Source: Streptomyces venezuelae (GTDB lineage Bacteria; Actinomycetota; Actinomycetes; Streptomycetales; Streptomycetaceae). From it: a DNA stretch of 64,000 bases. The notes under the pieces are model-generated. The model searched no databases. It saw only the letters and a list, made by a program, of their open reading frames with translations, and was not told the DNA's origin. Within the stretch, counting starts at the first letter, position 1. Every line of letters begins with the position of its first letter. Position numbers and translations under genes: made by a program. Of the stretch, positions 61,777 through 64,000 are shown in pieces. The stretch is from contig NZ_CP029192.1 of NCBI RefSeq assembly GCF_008642315.1, forward strand, positions 1,860,001 to 1,924,000, given 5' to 3'.

Positions 61777-62320
61777 GGGTCATCTCCTCCAGGCGCGTGA
61801 CCGTGTTCCAGTTGCGGGAGGTGGCGACGAGGCCCTTGGCCAGGCGGGGCCGCGACAGCACCTCCGCGAGCTTGGAGCGGCCGAGGCCGTCGGGGGCGTA
61901 CAGATACAGGGCGCGGTCGCCGAGCCTGAACTCCTCGGGCAGGAAGGAGGGTTGCTCGACGGAGGCGAAACGCTCCGCGTCGACGGGGCCGGAGAAATAG
62001 GTGACGTGCAGCTGCTTCGGTTCGAGGTCGGCCGCCGGGAACGGGCAGGCGTCGACGATCGCCTTCAGATAGGCGTGGTCGCGGACGAGGACGTCGACGG
62101 CGAAGCCGAAGTGCTCCTCGATGGCGGCGCGCAGGACGGCGGCCCATGACTCCTCGTCGCCGCCTTCCGCCGTGAAGACCGCGTTGCCGCTCTGCAGATA
62201 CGTCCGTACGCCGCCGTGCCCGAGCCCTTCGAGGAGGGTGCGCAGCTCGGCCATCGGCACCTTCTTGTGGCCGCTCACATTGATGCCGCGCAGCAGCGCC
62301 GCGTATGTCTTGATCGCCAT
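61769..62320 (-). CDS. DUF1697 protein
   Basis: A 183-residue cytosolic protein with the standard DUF1697 opening YAALLRGINVSGHKKVPMAE and LQSGNAVFTAE, and the C-terminal ATSRNWNTVTRLEEM. Families of this kind are widespread and of unknown function. It starts at ATG 62320 and is the first gene of a two-gene unit with the DUF4440-like gene. Confidence 0.93.
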   Translation of the reverse strand: MAIKTYAALLRGINVSGHKKVPMAELRTLLEGLGHGGVRTYLQSGNAVFTAEGGDEESWAAVLRAAIEEHFGFAVDVLVRDHAYLKAIVDACPFPAADLEPKQLHVTYFSGPVDAERFASVEQPSFLPEEFRLGDRALYLYAPDGLGRSKLAEVLSRPRLAKGLVATSRNWNTVTRLEEMTRA

Positions 62321-62366
62321 ACGCCCACGATATGCCGGACGCGCCAGGATGGACGTGCAGGACGAA

Positions 62367-62405
62367 GCGGCCGCCGTGCCCCGTGGGGGTGGGCACGACG
62401 GCCGC
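62367..62405 (-). terminator. Hairpin terminator after the proteinase K-like gene
   Basis: A 15-bp stem with one mismatch (62367-62381 with 62391-62405) and a 9-base loop lies 21 bases after the protease stop on the minus strand. It is the usual Streptomyces terminator without a T tract. Confidence 0.7.
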
Positions 62406-62425
62406 GGCTCAGTGGGGCGGCGAGA

Positions 62426-63634
62426 TTACTCGACGACCTTCAGGAGCTTGTTGGGCGTGCCCTCGCTCGGGTTGGAGATCTTGTCCGGGGTCGCGCCATC
62501 GGTCAGGGCCTTGGCGACGTCCGCGGGCTTGGCGTCCGGGTGGGCGGCGACGTAGACGGCGGCGGCGCCGACGACGTGCGGGGTGGCCATCGACGTACCG
62601 GAGATCGTGTTGGTGGCGTCGTCACCGGTGTTCCAGGCGGACGTGATGTCCGAGCCCGGGGCGTAGATGTCCACGACGGAGCCGTAGTTGGAGAAGTCCG
62701 ACTGCTCGTCGTCCTTGGTGGAGGAGGCGACCGTGATGGCGTCCTTCACGCGGGCCGGGGAGCCCTGGGAGGCGTCGGTCGACTCGTTGCCCGCGGCCAC
62801 CGCGAAGGTGACGCCGGAGTCGATCGACTTCTGGACGGCCGCGTCGAGCGCTTCGTCCGCGCCGCCGCCGAGGCTCATGTTGGCGACCGAGGGACCCTTG
62901 TGGTTCTTGGTGACCCAGTCGATGCCCGCGACGACCTGCTCGGTGGTGCCCGAACCCTGGTCGTCCAGGACACGGACGGCGACGATCTTCGCCTTCTTGG
63001 CGACGCCGTGGGCGTCACCCGCGATGGTGCCGGCGACGTGCGTGCCGTGGCCGTTGCCGTCGTCGGCGTTGTCGTCGTTGTCGACGGCGTCGAAGCCGGA
63101 GGTGGCGCGGCCGCCGAAGTCCTTGTGGCTGACGCGGACGCCGGTGTCGATGACGTACGCGGTCGCGCCCTCACCGGCGGCGTCGGGGTACGTGTACTTC
63201 TTGTCCGCGGCGGTGTCCGCCTGGTCGATGCGGTCCAGGCCCCACGACGGCGGGTTGTCCTGGGTGGCGTCGATGCTGAACTTCTTCGACTGGACGACCT
63301 TGCCGACGGTCGGGTCGGCGGCGAGGCGCTTGGCCTCGGTCTCGGTCAGGCCCTTGGCGGAGAACCCGTTGATCGCCGAGGAGTAGTTGCGCTTCAGCTC
63401 GCCGCCGTACTCCTTGGCGAGGTCGGACTTGGCGCCCTTGTCGGCCTTCTCGTCGAGCATCACGATGTAGCTGCCGGCGACGGCGCCCTTGGCGTCGAGG
63501 CCGTACACCTTGCCCTCGGCGGGGGTGGCCGCACCGGCGAAGGAGGTCGCGAAGACGGTGACACCGACCGCGGTGGCGGCGGTGGCTATCGCGGCGGTGA
63601 GCTTCATCGTGCGGGCACGCTTGTGAGTTGCCAT
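62426..63634 (-). CDS. Secreted proteinase K-like S8 serine protease
   Basis: A 402-residue exported protease. The signal peptide has a basic start (HKRARTMK) and the core AAIATAATAVGVTVFATSFA ending near GAA. An inhibitor I9 propeptide follows (about 50-120, YIVMLDEKADKGAKS, SAINGFSAKGLTETEA). The mature domain has Asp163 (YVIDTGVRVSHKDF), His196 (GHGTHVAG), Asn283 and Ser348 (SGTSMATPHVVGAAAVYVA). It belongs to the proteinase K/aqualysin group, which degrades extracellular protein. GGAGA lies about ten bases before the ATG. Its upstream region (63635-63900) is long and AT-rich for this genome. Confidence 0.95.
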   Translation of the reverse strand: MATHKRARTMKLTAAIATAATAVGVTVFATSFAGAATPAEGKVYGLDAKGAVAGSYIVMLDEKADKGAKSDLAKEYGGELKRNYSSAINGFSAKGLTETEAKRLAADPTVGKVVQSKKFSIDATQDNPPSWGLDRIDQADTAADKKYTYPDAAGEGATAYVIDTGVRVSHKDFGGRATSGFDAVDNDDNADDGNGHGTHVAGTIAGDAHGVAKKAKIVAVRVLDDQGSGTTEQVVAGIDWVTKNHKGPSVANMSLGGGADEALDAAVQKSIDSGVTFAVAAGNESTDASQGSPARVKDAITVASSTKDDEQSDFSNYGSVVDIYAPGSDITSAWNTGDDATNTISGTSMATPHVVGAAAVYVAAHPDAKPADVAKALTDGATPDKISNPSEGTPNKLLKVVE

Positions 63635-63931
63635 GAAGAGGGATCTCCTCAGTGCTGTGTGGGGGGATGTGGGGGGATTTATTCAGCTGTCGCCCAAGGC
63701 GCCGCCGTGACAACAAGTTCGTTGCGACAGCCCTTGCGGCCCGGAAGATCTCCGGGTGTTGGGACGAAACACTGTCCGATTGACGCGCGCAGATCAATAC
63801 CTTCATACAGCTGTGACTTGTTCAACAAGGTTCCGTAATAACAAACCGACTCGCTAGCGACGGAACGGACATCCCGGGCCACATTGCCCCCAACTCGCGG
63901 TAACACAAGGCGCTTTGCGCCACATGCGCAA
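63635..63931 (-). promoter_or_regulatory. Upstream region of the proteinase K-like gene
   Basis: No gene is credible in this stretch. It is notably AT-rich and must carry the protease promoter. CTTGTTCAACAAG (63817-63829) is a 13-base inverted repeat with a single central base and could be an operator. GGCGC-TTT-GCGCC (63909-63921) is a small perfect hairpin. Protein binding is not shown. Confidence 0.45.
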
Positions 63932-63966
63932 CGCCGGGCCGGCTGGAGAGTCCAGCCCGCCCGGCG
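63932..63966 (-). terminator. Strong hairpin at the right edge
   Basis: CGCCGGGC-C-GGCTGGA pairs with its complement through one mismatch around a 3-base loop, GAG (15 bp in total). It looks like the terminator of a leftward gene beyond the window: a TGA in that orientation lies at 63990-63992, but only a few of its codons are visible, so I do not call the gene. Confidence 0.6.
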
Positions 63967-64000
63967 TCGGAATCGCGTGCGTACGCGGGTCAGGCCGCGG

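Overview
The window is a stretch of Streptomyces chromosome, or that of a very close relative. The DNA is strongly GC-rich with G/C in nearly every third codon position. GTG starts are common and the genes sit tightly packed on both strands. Many families are typical of the genus: DUF2637, PucR regulators, large secreted S8 proteases, a P450/3Fe-4S ferredoxin pair, and a Tat-exported polysaccharide lyase. I see no rRNA, tRNA, CRISPR array, transposase, integrase or prophage.

Layout. 1-6.7 kb is a purine use locus: a partial NCS2 purine permease, a three-subunit xanthine dehydrogenase operon and a divergent PucR regulator. 6.8-11.1 kb holds a TPR-like protein, a GntR regulator, an FhuF-like ferric reductase behind a clear DmdR1/IdeR iron box, a DUF2637 membrane protein and an HATPase anti-sigma-like protein. 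11.3-24.1 kb carries an alpha-mannosidase (GH38), a PoxB-type pyruvate oxidase, a proline-rich PP2C phosphatase, a 1253-residue secreted S8 protease with a divergent regulator, a DUF456 protein and a small secreted protein. 24.2-30.4 kb has an AdaA-AlkA repair fusion, rsgA preceded by a 23-codon ORF with an ideal ribosome site, a GNAT-methyltransferase fusion, and a P450/ferredoxin pair. 30.4-42.6 kb contains a PL8 lyase, two overlapping paralogous membrane proteins, an FMN-binding split-barrel protein, a GH2 beta-galactosidase, a dienelactone hydrolase, a frameshifted gene, a Nudix hydrolase, a DUF4389 remnant and a VOC protein. 42.6-50.3 kb holds two AraC regulators, an NmrA-like oxidoreductase, a BrkB-family membrane protein, an AidB-like acyl-CoA dehydrogenase, a GAF regulator and a GNAT enzyme.

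50.3-59.9 kb is the most coherent block: assimilatory sulfate reduction. A 27-residue cysteine-ended leader peptide precedes sulfite reductase (sir). A 59-residue zinc-ribbon protein, cysH, cysC, cysD, cysN, a sulfonate/sulfate-type ABC transporter and a sirohydrochlorin chelatase follow. Several of these genes overlap by 1-4 bases, so they are probably translated together. CysDN makes APS, CysC can phosphorylate it, the 4Fe-4S CysH reduces it to sulfite, and Sir reduces sulfite to sulfide with siroheme whose iron is inserted by the chelatase. The leader peptide predicts cysteine-responsive attenuation.

59.9-64 kb carries an SCO6745-type protein, a GNAT enzyme, a DUF4440-like protein, a DUF1697 protein and a proteinase K-like secreted protease.

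No obvious new multi-gene system stands out. The best candidates for new biology are small: the cysteine leader with the 13-bp inverted repeat in front of it, the 23-codon ORF before rsgA, the zinc-ribbon protein between sir and cysH, and the hairpin plus 34-codon ORF inside the sulfur operon.
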